Source of the DNA: Planctomycetaceae bacterium
GTDB lineage: Bacteria > Planctomycetota > Planctomycetia > Pirellulales > Pirellulaceae
DNA: 64,000 nucleotides
Reading direction: 5' to 3'
NCBI GenBank assembly: GCA_020638995.1
Contig: JACKHM010000003.1
Span: 310,001 to 374,000 of the forward strand
Each line of letters begins with the position of its first letter. The first letter of the stretch is position 1. Positions 8,210 to 16,664 of the stretch are shown one piece after another. A program made the translations under genes and the position numbers. A model generated the notes under the pieces. The model was not told the DNA's origin. It searched no databases and saw only the letters and a list, made by a program, of their open reading frames with translations.

Positions 8210-8277
8210 AAGCGTTCAAGGGGGCGGGAGTCTTATTCGGGTCGAACCCCGGACATGACTCCCGCCCCCTAACGCTT
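8210..8277. terminator. Long GC-rich hairpin downstream of transglutaminase-like gene
   Basis: Two nested inverted repeats face each other: AAGCGTT (8210-8216) with AACGCTT (8271-8277), and GGGGGCGGGAGTC (8220-8232) with GACTCCCGCCCCC (8257-8269). The 24-base loop itself contains a smaller CGGG/CCCG pairing. It lies 25 bases after the stop at 8184 and could terminate or protect the 3-prime end. It has no T-tract, so a dispersed repeat element is an alternative. Confidence 0.6.
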
Positions 8278-8382
8278 AACCCTCGTCAAAGACGACGTTA
8301 GCTCGTCAACATCGGATTCGACGTTCCGCTGAATGCTAAACACACCCTTTCCAGTTCGCTGCCTCTGCGGGATACTTGTCGG

Positions 8383-10953
8383 ATGTTTTTACGTCTTGGC
8401 AACGCTGTCGCTCGCCATTGGTGCCTGACCATTCTTGTCTGGCTCGGAGTCGTCGTCGGCTTGCGTCTGGTCGCACCCCATTGGGATGATATTACGCGCG
8501 ACGGGGACTTGGCGTTCTTGCCTTCGGACATGCCGAGCGTCCTCGGGGAGGAGTTGCGACTTGCGGCCTTTCCAGAGAATCGGGCCAATAGCCAAATTGT
8601 GCTGATCTTCTCGCGTGAAGGAGAACCGCTCAGACAAGCCGATCTTAAGGCGTCTGATCGGCTGGCCAGTCGCTTTCATAACTATCTGGCCATTCGGCTT
8701 GCGAACTCGAACAAAGAGCCAGTTGCATCACTGGAACAACTCGACGAAGCAATCCGGCTCGACGGGAACAATGCCGAGGCGTTACATAACCGGGCGGTCA
8801 TCTACGCTCAATTGGCACAACACGACGAGTCTGAGGCAGACCGTGAAAGTGCTTGGACACTGAAACCGGAGCTTCAGGCAACTCCAACATCACTCGTCCC
8901 GCAGTCCGAAGCACGATTGCCTTTGGTTGACGTATGGACGCGGCGCAACCTCGTCGTAGGTTCAAAACTCCGCAGCGTCGACAAGCAAGCTCAACTTATC
9001 GTCTTGCAACTCGATACTGAGTTTATGGCAACTGAAAACATTGCCGCATTAGATCTTGTTAAAAACGAGGTCGCATGGATGCGGAGCGAGCTTCGGAGTG
9101 AAGAGTTCGAGGGGCTGAACGTCAACCTCTCTGGCTCGGCGGCAATCGGGGGCGACATGTTGCAATCGGCATCGGAAAGCATCCAAAACACAGAGCTGTT
9201 CACTGTCATTTTGGTGATTGTGATTCTGCTTTTGGTGTATCGAGCGCCGCTACTTGTCATCGTGCCGTTGATCACCATCGGCATCTCGCTGTCGGTGTCG
9301 ATCAACCTGCTCTCGATGCTTGCCGATCTGGCGGGGACGCCTGGATTCGAGTGGTGGACTTTCAAAGTCTTTAAGACGACAAAGATTTTTATCGTCGTAA
9401 TCTTATTCGGCGCGGGGACGGACTTTTGCCTGTTCCTGATATCGCGTTTTCGCGAATGCCTGGAGGAAGGCGCTTCGCACAAGAATGCCATCCCGCAAGC
9501 GTTGTCTGGAGTCGGCGATGCATTGACCGCGAGTGCCCTGACGACCATCGTTGGACTTGGCATGATGTATTTTGCCGACTTTGGGAAGTTCCGAAGCAGC
9601 GGGCCGGCAATCGGATTGTGTCTTTTGGTTACATTGTTTGCCTGCCTCACGTTGGCCCCAGCGCTGCTGCGAGCACTGGGGCCTGCCGTCTTTTGGCCAT
9701 TTCATCCACACCCGGACCAAGGTTCGAAACGTCGACCGCAACGCCGCCGTTTTGCGGCGTTATGGGATCGCCTGGCAAGAAGTCTGATGCTGCATCCTGG
9801 CAAGGTGCTCATCGCGAGCTTTCTGCTGCTCGCGCCATTGGCGTTTCAAGGGTCTTTTTCCGCCGATCACACAACCTTCGATTTACTAAACTCTTTGGCG
9901 CGCACTCGCGAAAGCTACCGAGGAAGCGTCGCGCTTAAGCGTCATTTTCCAATCGGCGAAGGCGGCCCAATTATTGTGTTGGCACAAAAACAAAGCGCGG
10001 GTTTTGACAGCGAAGATAGAAGAACCGCGGCAATCGCGATGGGAGCCATCTTTGACCTGACCTCCGCTCTCACCAAAGTCGAAGGAGTCGACGCCGTAAG
10101 AAGCCTCGCCGAGCCGCTGGGTGATCCGCCACGCTGGTCGCTGACCGATATCAAGAAGAACTCACTTCGCCAGCACCGTCTTACCGAGTCGATCTTTCTC
10201 GCTCAGTCTTCGGAGCACCAAGGCAACGTGACCCGCTTCGAGCTGGTATTGAAGCATGACCCGTTCTCGAGCAGCGCAATCGACACTCTTTCGCGGGTCG
10301 AAAAGTTTTTGGCGTCAGAATCGCATCGAACCGACTCATTTTGGCATCATGCGGTATTCTCCTATGCCGGCACAACAGCCGGGATACGCGACTTGCGCGA
10401 CGTTACGCGCTCGGACCGTTGGCGAATTCAGATTCTCGTTGTTGCAGCCGTCTATATCGTGCTCGTATTCATTCTCCGTCAGCCAATGATCTGTATGTAT
10501 TTGATAGCGTCCGTCCTGTTTAGCTATTTCGTGACGATCGGAGCAACGGAGTTATTCTTCATCTGGCAGTACAGCGACACTTATCAAGGATTGGATTGGA
10601 AAGTACCGATCTTCCTATTTGTCATTCTGGTCGCCGTCGGCGAGGACTATAACATCTATTTAGTCACGCGAATCACCGAGGAGCAAAAAGTAAGAGGTCC
10701 GTTTGCTGGCTTGCACGAAGGGGTCGTTCGCACCGGTGGCATCATCACCAGTTGCGGCGTGATAATGGCAGGCACCTTCGTTTCGATGACGACTGGAACC
10801 CTGCGTGGAGTGGTCGAGCTAGGATTCGCACTTTCTCTCGGCGTGCTGCTGGACACATTCGTCGTCCGAACGCTTCTGGTTCCGGCGTTCCTCGCCATGC
10901 TATTGCGGATCAAAGAAGGACGTTCACGTCACAAAGGGATGAGTTCGCGATGA
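8383..10953 (+). CDS. MMPL/RND-superfamily exporter
   Basis: An 856-residue integral membrane protein with two halves, each a large extracytoplasmic loop followed by a helix bundle. The first membrane segment is at residues about 12-30. The helices of the first bundle include TVILVIVILLLVYRAPLLV and IFIVVILFGAGTDFCLF, and the second half carries VPIFLFVILVAVGEDYNIYL. The conserved GAGTDFCLFLISRFRE and AVGEDYNIYLVTRITEE segments place it in the MMPL class of proton-driven exporters, which usually move lipids or hydrophobic compounds. The first loop holds an unusual TPR-like stretch (about residues 110-165: LEQLDEAIRLDGNNAEALHN). The stop overlaps the start of the methyltransferase gene by four bases. 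Substrate unknown. Confidence 0.87.
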   Translation: MFLRLGNAVARHWCLTILVWLGVVVGLRLVAPHWDDITRDGDLAFLPSDMPSVLGEELRLAAFPENRANSQIVLIFSREGEPLRQADLKASDRLASRFHNYLAIRLANSNKEPVASLEQLDEAIRLDGNNAEALHNRAVIYAQLAQHDESEADRESAWTLKPELQATPTSLVPQSEARLPLVDVWTRRNLVVGSKLRSVDKQAQLIVLQLDTEFMATENIAALDLVKNEVAWMRSELRSEEFEGLNVNLSGSAAIGGDMLQSASESIQNTELFTVILVIVILLLVYRAPLLVIVPLITIGISLSVSINLLSMLADLAGTPGFEWWTFKVFKTTKIFIVVILFGAGTDFCLFLISRFRECLEEGASHKNAIPQALSGVGDALTASALTTIVGLGMMYFADFGKFRSSGPAIGLCLLVTLFACLTLAPALLRALGPAVFWPFHPHPDQGSKRRPQRRRFAALWDRLARSLMLHPGKVLIASFLLLAPLAFQGSFSADHTTFDLLNSLARTRESYRGSVALKRHFPIGEGGPIIVLAQKQSAGFDSEDRRTAAIAMGAIFDLTSALTKVEGVDAVRSLAEPLGDPPRWSLTDIKKNSLRQHRLTESIFLAQSSEHQGNVTRFELVLKHDPFSSSAIDTLSRVEKFLASESHRTDSFWHHAVFSYAGTTAGIRDLRDVTRSDRWRIQILVVAAVYIVLVFILRQPMICMYLIASVLFSYFVTIGATELFFIWQYSDTYQGLDWKVPIFLFVILVAVGEDYNIYLVTRITEEQKVRGPFAGLHEGVVRTGGIITSCGVIMAGTFVSMTTGTLRGVVELGFALSLGVLLDTFVVRTLLVPAFLAMLLRIKEGRSRHKGMSSR

Positions 10954-12704
10954 CGAAGAAGGCCAACGGTGTCTACTACACGCCGCAGCCAGTTGTCGAC
11001 TACATCGTAAAGAACACGCTTGGACCGTTGCTCGTAGGCAAGTCTCCTATGGCATTGGCAGGTTGCACTGCAACTTGGCAACGAGATTCAGGAAAGTATC
11101 CACTGACCATCCTCGATCCGGCCTGTGGCAGCGGTCACTTGCTGCTCGGTGCATATCGTTTTCTGCTCGAATGGTTTTTGAAGTGGTACATCGAAGATGA
11201 TGCCGACTATTGGCTACGCAGTTCACATCCGCGACTTCAAAGAATTCACGGTTCGCTACAACTCTGCGTGTGCGAGCGTCAACGCATTCTCAGCGAGCAC
11301 ATCTATGGTGTTGATACGGATGAGCAGGCGATCGATATCGCGAACCACGAACTTCTTGAGGAAATGACCGACGAAGCGTGTGACGAGGCGCCAGCTTTTG
11401 GAAATATCCGTTGCGGGAATAGTCTGATCGACTCAGATTTCCAATCGCGAGCAAACACGACTTGCCCCAATATCATCCGAGTATTCGATTGGAAGCGTGA
11501 GTTTCCAGCGATTATTGCACGCGGTGGCTTCGACGCGGTTATTGCGAATCCGCCCTATGTGAACGCTCGACTGATCAAGCAAACGCAAGGTGAAGTTGTC
11601 AAGGAATACTATCGGGAAAAATATCGAGGGGCTCGCCGCGCGTTTGATCTCTACACGCTGTTTGTGGAGCGTTCACACCAGTTGCTGCGGTGCGGCGGTC
11701 GAGCAGGCATGATTGTGCCGAATAAGATTGCCACGCTAGATTACGCCCGGACTTGTCGCAAACTGCTGCTCGCGGAGACGACGTTGGAAGAGATTGCAGA
11801 TGTCTCCAACTTACAGCTATTTCCGGAGGCCCGCGTCTATCCATATATCCTTACGTGGACGAAGGTCGTACCTGATTCCGAACACCATATTCGAATCGTG
11901 ATGGCGGACGACATGGAACAACTCGCCACAAAAGACAAATCGCATTACATTCGCCAAGCTTCATGGACCGCAGAATCGGGGTTTGCGATTCACTCAACGC
12001 TGGACGTTGAAAGCCGCGTAAGGACGCAGCCATTGGTGCAACGTGGTTCGATTCATAGCGGCACAACTGGCTTCTCGGCAGGAAAGCTCGCAAATGAACT
12101 GCAAGCTTGGGACGTGGCTGGCCAAGAAGAAGCATTCGAGTTCATTGTGAGCGGCAACATTGATCGCTACTCGATCACACTTGGAAACGTCCGTTTCATG
12201 AAGCGTCGTTTCGCGCGGCCTGTGTTGCCAAAACGCTCAAGCGTGCTAAGCAAGCACAAACGGCGGCTGTTTTCGCATCCGAAGATCGTTATTGCCGGGA
12301 TGAGTCGACGCTTGGAGGCTGCGTTTGATGAGCGAGGTTTGGCGTTAGGGGTGCAAGTTTATGCCATCGCGGATCTTCGCGATGATCCACGGTTCATTCT
12401 TGGCCTGTTGAACTCGAAACTGATGTCTTACTTGCTGCGTACGAGATTTCATGCGAAGCAACTAGCTGGCGGCTACTTGGCCGTCAACAAAGGGCAACTC
12501 GCCCAACTTCCGATTCGTTCCATTGATGATCATGACCGACAGTCCAATCGCTTACGAGAAGACATCATCAAACAAGTTGAAAGACGCGAGAACGGCACGA
12601 CAGCAGCAGACGACTGTATTGATCAATTAGTCTTTGAACTCTACGCACTCACCAACGACGAGATCAGCACGATTCAGCGTGATCTGTCGACGAGGGACAC
12701 CTGA
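10950..12704 (+). CDS. Eco57I-like N6-adenine DNA methyltransferase, solitary
   Basis: A 584-residue class I SAM-dependent methyltransferase of the Eco57I/TaqI type. The N-terminus reads GVYYTPQPVVDYIV, the usual lead-in of this family. Motif I is DPACGSGHLLLGAY (from residue 56) and motif IV is NPPYVN (residue 200), the adenine-N6 signature. The C-terminal half shows LLNSKLMSYLLRTRFHAKQL, as in TaqI-like target-recognition domains. No N-terminal PD-(D/E)XK nuclease domain is present, unlike type IIG fusions, and no endonuclease gene is adjacent, so I call it an orphan methyltransferase. The start is the ATG at 10950, which overlaps the exporter stop as ATGA with AAAGGG upstream. A longer frame from 10752 merely reads through the exporter gene. 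Confidence 0.85.
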   Translation: MTKKANGVYYTPQPVVDYIVKNTLGPLLVGKSPMALAGCTATWQRDSGKYPLTILDPACGSGHLLLGAYRFLLEWFLKWYIEDDADYWLRSSHPRLQRIHGSLQLCVCERQRILSEHIYGVDTDEQAIDIANHELLEEMTDEACDEAPAFGNIRCGNSLIDSDFQSRANTTCPNIIRVFDWKREFPAIIARGGFDAVIANPPYVNARLIKQTQGEVVKEYYREKYRGARRAFDLYTLFVERSHQLLRCGGRAGMIVPNKIATLDYARTCRKLLLAETTLEEIADVSNLQLFPEARVYPYILTWTKVVPDSEHHIRIVMADDMEQLATKDKSHYIRQASWTAESGFAIHSTLDVESRVRTQPLVQRGSIHSGTTGFSAGKLANELQAWDVAGQEEAFEFIVSGNIDRYSITLGNVRFMKRRFARPVLPKRSSVLSKHKRRLFSHPKIVIAGMSRRLEAAFDERGLALGVQVYAIADLRDDPRFILGLLNSKLMSYLLRTRFHAKQLAGGYLAVNKGQLAQLPIRSIDDHDRQSNRLREDIIKQVERRENGTTAADDCIDQLVFELYALTNDEISTIQRDLSTRDT

Positions 12705-12815
12705 CTTCATCGTAGGCGAAGCAGAACAAAAGAATCCACCTGAAAGATCTGGAAAGCAGCCAATCGGTACCAGTAGTACGCTGTGATCCCTAACGGGAGT
12801 CGCGCGTTCGGTGGT

Positions 12816-14360
12816 CTACTCCGCAGTTGCTCGTTCAACTAACGCTTGCCAGAAATCGCGAGCGTTCCGGTGGTGTTTGATCACTGCTTCACGCTGCTCG
12901 GCATCATCGATCTTGATTCGCCGCGCCCGTTCATAAACCCAGTCAAAAAAGAACTGGGCCGAGGTCTTGCTAATCCTGGGCGTTTGACCGATGTCAATAT
13001 AATACGGACCGGATGAAGCGAATCGAAAGGTATCTTGATTATTGGTAACCGCTCGAATGAGCATCCATCCACTCTTAGCGAACGACACCTTAGGCAACTT
13101 ACCACCGGCTTCTTTGTACTCAGAAAGTCGGACTTCGCGTTCCACCCGTCCATTTTTGACGATCTCTAAATACTCGACCTTCTCGCGAATCGAGAGATTC
13201 AACGTGGCTTGCAAATCGATCGTTTCTCCGGCGGCGGCGGTAAACACGTGCCCCGGCAACTCGCCGTTGACTCTAGGACGCAGCATCGGCCCGTTGGTTA
13301 CGACGACACGGCCAGCGCGCAGTCCTTCGAACCATTTGTCATAGGTCAGTTCACCTTCGCAATACACATAAACGCGGTTGTAACCGACCGGGTTAGGCAG
13401 TACGCCCGACGCACTGCCTGCGGACGGCGGAATGCGGAGGCCGCAATTCAGCAAATGGTAGTAGATGTCTTGTGTCCAATGACCGTTGCCATGCGTTCCC
13501 GGATAAAACTTCGCGTCGCGAGGTTTTCCCCAAGCTTCGTTGCCGAGCACCTCGCTGCGGCACATGTGGTTATTAGCAAGGCCAATGGAGTCGATCTTTC
13601 CGCTTGCAACCCAGGTTGGCATATCCCACCAGAACGGTTTCTCGATATCGACGTGCGCGGAGGCGTGCTCTCGGGCCATTTCCAAGAACTTCAGCGGTGA
13701 AGGATACTCGTGATTCGCATCTTGAATTGGTAAGGGGCGATCCAAATTGAAGTACATTAACGCGCCGCCCTCCCGTTCGTCTTCGCCACCCATGAGGTGG
13801 TAGAAGCGGTTCCCGTCAAATGGAACTAGCGGCGACTCCGGCAACTCTGCCTCCGCCCAGTCGTTTTTTTGATTCCACCAAGTGATGATCGGCGCGATGT
13901 GTAAATCCTCGGCCCGCATTAGCAACTCAATATCCCTGATGGGTCGATGAACGTGGAGATCGCCGCACCACCAGCCCTCCCGCTTCATGTCGACAAATCG
14001 TTCCATCTGAACAACGTGCGAGTCTTCGGCTCCGCGCTCGATCGTAAAGTGCCCAGTGCGAACTCGATATTCCGGCCCCCGTTCGATTTCGAAGGTATAG
14101 GCGCCGGGTCGCAGGGAGAGCAGGATCTTCCCGTCAAATACAAAGTGATCTTTCCAAGCGATGGTTCCGCGCGGCATTACCGGGCGACCGCGAGCATCTT
14201 TGAGGTGCATCCGGACGGCGATGGCGCCGCCGGAGTCCTTATCCGTCGCAGCAACTGTCACTTCACCTTCAAGGGCGGCCCCCAGGGAGTTGGCTGACGT
14301 CCAAAGGACGAACAGCAATGTAAGTGGCAGAAATTGCAGCCTTTTTGCGGACAAGGACAT
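12816..14360 (-). CDS. CehA/McbA-family metallohydrolase, exported
   Basis: A 514-residue protein with an N-terminal signal peptide (LPLTLLFVLWTSANSLGAAL). A beta-sandwich region carrying a carboxypeptidase-like fold (residues about 30-120) precedes the PHP-like catalytic part that opens WWCGDLHVHRPIRD, where DLHVH gives the first metal ligands. Further His/Asp/Glu clusters are MGGEDEREGG, HVDIEKPFWWDMP, GLANNHM and GTHGNGHW. The family includes carbaryl hydrolase CehA, but planctomycete genomes hold many paralogues of unknown substrate. It is convergent with the methyltransferase and is flanked by about 200 bases before the J-domain gene, which points away. Confidence 0.85.
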   Translation of the reverse strand: MSLSAKRLQFLPLTLLFVLWTSANSLGAALEGEVTVAATDKDSGGAIAVRMHLKDARGRPVMPRGTIAWKDHFVFDGKILLSLRPGAYTFEIERGPEYRVRTGHFTIERGAEDSHVVQMERFVDMKREGWWCGDLHVHRPIRDIELLMRAEDLHIAPIITWWNQKNDWAEAELPESPLVPFDGNRFYHLMGGEDEREGGALMYFNLDRPLPIQDANHEYPSPLKFLEMAREHASAHVDIEKPFWWDMPTWVASGKIDSIGLANNHMCRSEVLGNEAWGKPRDAKFYPGTHGNGHWTQDIYYHLLNCGLRIPPSAGSASGVLPNPVGYNRVYVYCEGELTYDKWFEGLRAGRVVVTNGPMLRPRVNGELPGHVFTAAAGETIDLQATLNLSIREKVEYLEIVKNGRVEREVRLSEYKEAGGKLPKVSFAKSGWMLIRAVTNNQDTFRFASSGPYYIDIGQTPRISKTSAQFFFDWVYERARRIKIDDAEQREAVIKHHRNARDFWQALVERATAE

Positions 14361-14557
14361 GATTGTTTCTCGATTGAGTTCAATGAACCATTAGAAAGCA
14401 TAACCTAAGAACCACAAATTCGGTGAGGCCGCCAGCATCTCGGATCTAGTAAGTGCCGCTTGATGGAAAACGCAACAGGGTCTTAGAATGACTAGGCCGT
14501 TGATTCGAATTACACGGAAGGCAGCACCAGCACCTGAGACTATAGCCCGCGAGAAAC

Positions 14558-15517
14558 ATGGAAGAAGACTACTACAAGATCCTGAGCGTTGGTCGCGATG
14601 CCTCGGCCGCCGATATTCAGAAGGCCTATCGCAAATTGGCTCGAAAGTATCATCCTGACGTCAATCCGGAAGATGCTTCCGCCAAACGCAAGTTTCAGGA
14701 AATCCAAAAGGCGTACGAAGTTTTGAACGATGCCGAGAAGCGAGAGATGTACGATCGTTATGGCAGCTCGTTCGAGTCAATGGGCGCGGGCGGTCCCGGT
14801 GGTGGGACGTGGCGAACTCACTCAGCAGGCCCGGGCGGACAAGCGGAAGTTGATTTCAGCCAGTTTTTTGGCGGCGGCGCGCAAGGAGGTTTCGAAGGCG
14901 GGTTTGGTGATATCTTTCGTCAGTTCGCCGGCGGGGGAGGTGGCAGTCCGCGTCGTGCTCGCCAGCGACCGCGAAAGGGTGCAGACCTGAAGCATCATCT
15001 CGACATACCGTTTAACACGGCGGTAACCGGCGGTGAAGCTAGGATCAACGTCAAACGGCCTGACGGGAAAGTTGAAGCAATCTCAGTCAAAATCCCAGCT
15101 GGAATCGAAGACGGGAAGACGATCCGATTGCGCGGTCAGGGCGAGCAAAGTCCCAATGGCGGACCCGCGGGTGATATCCTGATCACCGTAAGGCCGGCGG
15201 CGCATCCGTTCTTTCGTCGTAAAGGCAATAACCTGGAAGTGGATGTTCCCGTGACGCTCGCAGAAGCAGGTCTGGGCGCCAAAATCGATGTGCCCACGCC
15301 GAAGGGAGTCATTACACTGACCGTGCCGCCCGGAACTTCCAGCGGAAAGCGATTGCGAGTTAAAGGTCATGGCGTTCAGTCAAAGGAGACGCCTGGCGAC
15401 CTCTATGCTGAGATTCAGATCGTGCTGCCGAGCAAGTTAGATTCGGAGTGCGAACAACTTATTCGTCAAATCGATAAGAAGCATAAAATGACACCCCGGT
15501 CCGATTTGCGCTGGTAA
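14558..15517 (+). CDS. J-domain co-chaperone (CbpA-like DnaJ)
   Basis: A 319-residue Hsp40. The J domain covers residues 4-70 with the HPD triad at H32-P33-D34 in ARKYHPDVN, which stimulates DnaK ATPase. A Gly-rich linker follows (residues 75-140) and then the two C-terminal beta domains (LDIPFNTAVTGGEARINVK, TVPPGTSSGKRLRVKGHG). The CxxCxGxG zinc fingers of DnaJ itself are absent, making it a class II, CbpA-type protein. It opens the plus-strand cluster leading to rnpA and yidD. Confidence 0.92.
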   Translation: MEEDYYKILSVGRDASAADIQKAYRKLARKYHPDVNPEDASAKRKFQEIQKAYEVLNDAEKREMYDRYGSSFESMGAGGPGGGTWRTHSAGPGGQAEVDFSQFFGGGAQGGFEGGFGDIFRQFAGGGGGSPRRARQRPRKGADLKHHLDIPFNTAVTGGEARINVKRPDGKVEAISVKIPAGIEDGKTIRLRGQGEQSPNGGPAGDILITVRPAAHPFFRRKGNNLEVDVPVTLAEAGLGAKIDVPTPKGVITLTVPPGTSSGKRLRVKGHGVQSKETPGDLYAEIQIVLPSKLDSECEQLIRQIDKKHKMTPRSDLRW

Positions 15518-15534
15518 GGATTGCGAATTACGCC

Positions 15535-15813
15535 ATGATTCATGCCGCTTGGCTCTTCGCTCAACAGACAGAGCCGTTGATTCGACGGCTTGACCCTCAA
15601 ACGCGAGCCAAAGTGTTGGCGGCGTTGGCGGGGCTTATCATTCTTGGCATGGCCATGATCGCGCTCACATGGCTCGGGGGTCGCGCCACGAAACGTTACA
15701 TGGGAATCTCGCCAAAGTCGCGCCGTCGAGAATCCGACCTTGATCCAGACGATTGGGCCCAGAAACCGCTAGTCCCGCCGCTTGACGACGCGACTCACTC
15801 GGAGAGCGAATGA
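15535..15813 (+). CDS. Small single-pass membrane protein, function unknown
   Basis: A 92-residue protein with one hydrophobic segment (residues about 28-48, VLAALAGLIILGMAMIALTW) and a polar, acidic C-terminus ending DDATHSESE. It starts 17 bases after the J-domain gene and its stop overlaps the ATG of rnpA (ATGA). The position between chaperone and rnpA supports that it is expressed, but I recognise no family. Confidence 0.7.
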   Translation: MIHAAWLFAQQTEPLIRRLDPQTRAKVLAALAGLIILGMAMIALTWLGGRATKRYMGISPKSRRRESDLDPDDWAQKPLVPPLDDATHSESE

Positions 15814-16190
15814 CGGGCGGTGACTCCTCCAAAACGAGCGGTTTCCCAAAGCGGCTTCGCCTGCGCAAGCAGGCCGAGTTCGATCGTGTGTTCGGAGGAA
15901 AGGTCTATGCCGCGGATGACACGCTAGTGATGAACGGTACTAGCAACGAATTGGGACGATCTCGCATCGGACTGTCGGTCTCCCGTAAGGTCGGAAACGC
16001 CGTAGCACGAAACCGCTGGAAGCGGCTACTCCGGGAAGCATTTCGGACACAACAAAGTGAATTGCCTCAGGGGTTCGATCTCGTGGTGCGACCGCGCCGT
16101 GGTGCGACGCCCGACTTCCTTAGGATTCGAGCGTCGTTGCGTTCTTTGGCCGAACGCATCGCCCGCAAATTGCAGAGGGGGCGTTCATGA
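15810..16190 (+). CDS. rnpA: Ribonuclease P protein component
   Basis: A 126-residue basic protein that assists RNase P RNA in trimming tRNA 5-prime leaders. The signature region RIGLSVSRKVGNAVARNRWKRLLREAFR is unmistakable (quoted here in parts: RIGLSVSRKVGNAVARN followed by RWKRLLREAFR), as is the N-terminal RLRKQAEFDRVF. It is translationally coupled on both sides: its ATG overlaps the preceding stop and its stop overlaps the yidD start. The rpmH gene, its usual upstream neighbour, is not in this cluster. Confidence 0.95.
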   Translation: MTGGDSSKTSGFPKRLRLRKQAEFDRVFGGKVYAADDTLVMNGTSNELGRSRIGLSVSRKVGNAVARNRWKRLLREAFRTQQSELPQGFDLVVRPRRGATPDFLRIRASLRSLAERIARKLQRGRS

Positions 16191-16426
16191 GATTACTACA
16201 GACGTTGTTCGTCGCATTGCCGAGTTACATTCTGATCGGGGCGGTGCGGTTGTACCAAATATTTCTCAGTCCGCTGCTAGGTCGTAATTGTCGCTTTCAC
16301 CCGACATGCAGCAGTTACTTCATTCTAGCCGTGCAGAAGTACGGGCCAATGAAGGGTAGCGCTCTAGGACTCTGGCGGATCTGTCGATGCAACCCGTTCA
16401 ACCCGGGCGGGGAAGACCCGCCTTAG
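16187..16426 (+). CDS. yidD: Membrane protein insertion efficiency factor YidD
   Basis: A 79-residue protein with an amphipathic N-terminus and the family cysteine core CRFHPTCSSYFILAVQKYG, then GLWRICRCNPFNPGGEDPP. YidD sits at the inner membrane near YidC and helps membrane protein insertion. The rnpA-yidD pairing is the common bacterial order. Its stop overlaps tail to tail by four bases with the iron-uptake small protein on the other strand. Confidence 0.95.
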   Translation: MRLLQTLFVALPSYILIGAVRLYQIFLSPLLGRNCRFHPTCSSYFILAVQKYGPMKGSALGLWRICRCNPFNPGGEDPP

Positions 16427-16659
16427 CGACCTGGAGACGTTGATCGTCGCCGCTCGGGTGAGGCGGTTGGCGGATCCTTGGAAATTCCAATTTGTACGAT
16501 CTCTGACGGCACTGCTTCGGCCTGATGGCAGCCAAAACACCCGCCGCCGCATGCACTTGACTTGCGTCGTCGAAGCCAATGAAAGCTGTGTCGAACGATG
16601 TAGGCAAAGGCGCCGGCGACGATGAGCAGTGCCGTTAGGTTTTGCCAAGCCCAAGTCAT
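16423..16659 (-). CDS. FeoB-associated Cys-rich small membrane protein
   Basis: A 78-residue protein starting at ATG 16659, six bases after the feoB stop, with GAGTGA overlapping that stop as a possible ribosome site. One membrane segment (LTALLIVAGAFAYIVRH) is followed by basic residues and a cysteine cluster, SSACGGGCFGCH. This layout matches the small Cys-rich proteins encoded after feoB in many bacteria, thought to play the part of FeoC. The polar Pro/Arg-rich tail may be partly an artefact of overlap with the yidD end. Confidence 0.8.
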   Translation of the reverse strand: MTWAWQNLTALLIVAGAFAYIVRHSFHWLRRRKSSACGGGCFGCHQAEAVPSEIVQIGISKDPPTASPERRRSTSPGR

Positions 16660-16664
16660 AACTA

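Noticed and set aside
10752..10949. Longer N-terminus for the methyltransferase
   Set aside because: This stretch overlaps the exporter in another frame and is rich in Arg with no family similarity; the ATGA at 10950 is the natural start.
10950..12704. A complete restriction-modification system
   Set aside because: No nuclease domain in the methyltransferase and no restriction gene next to it in the window.
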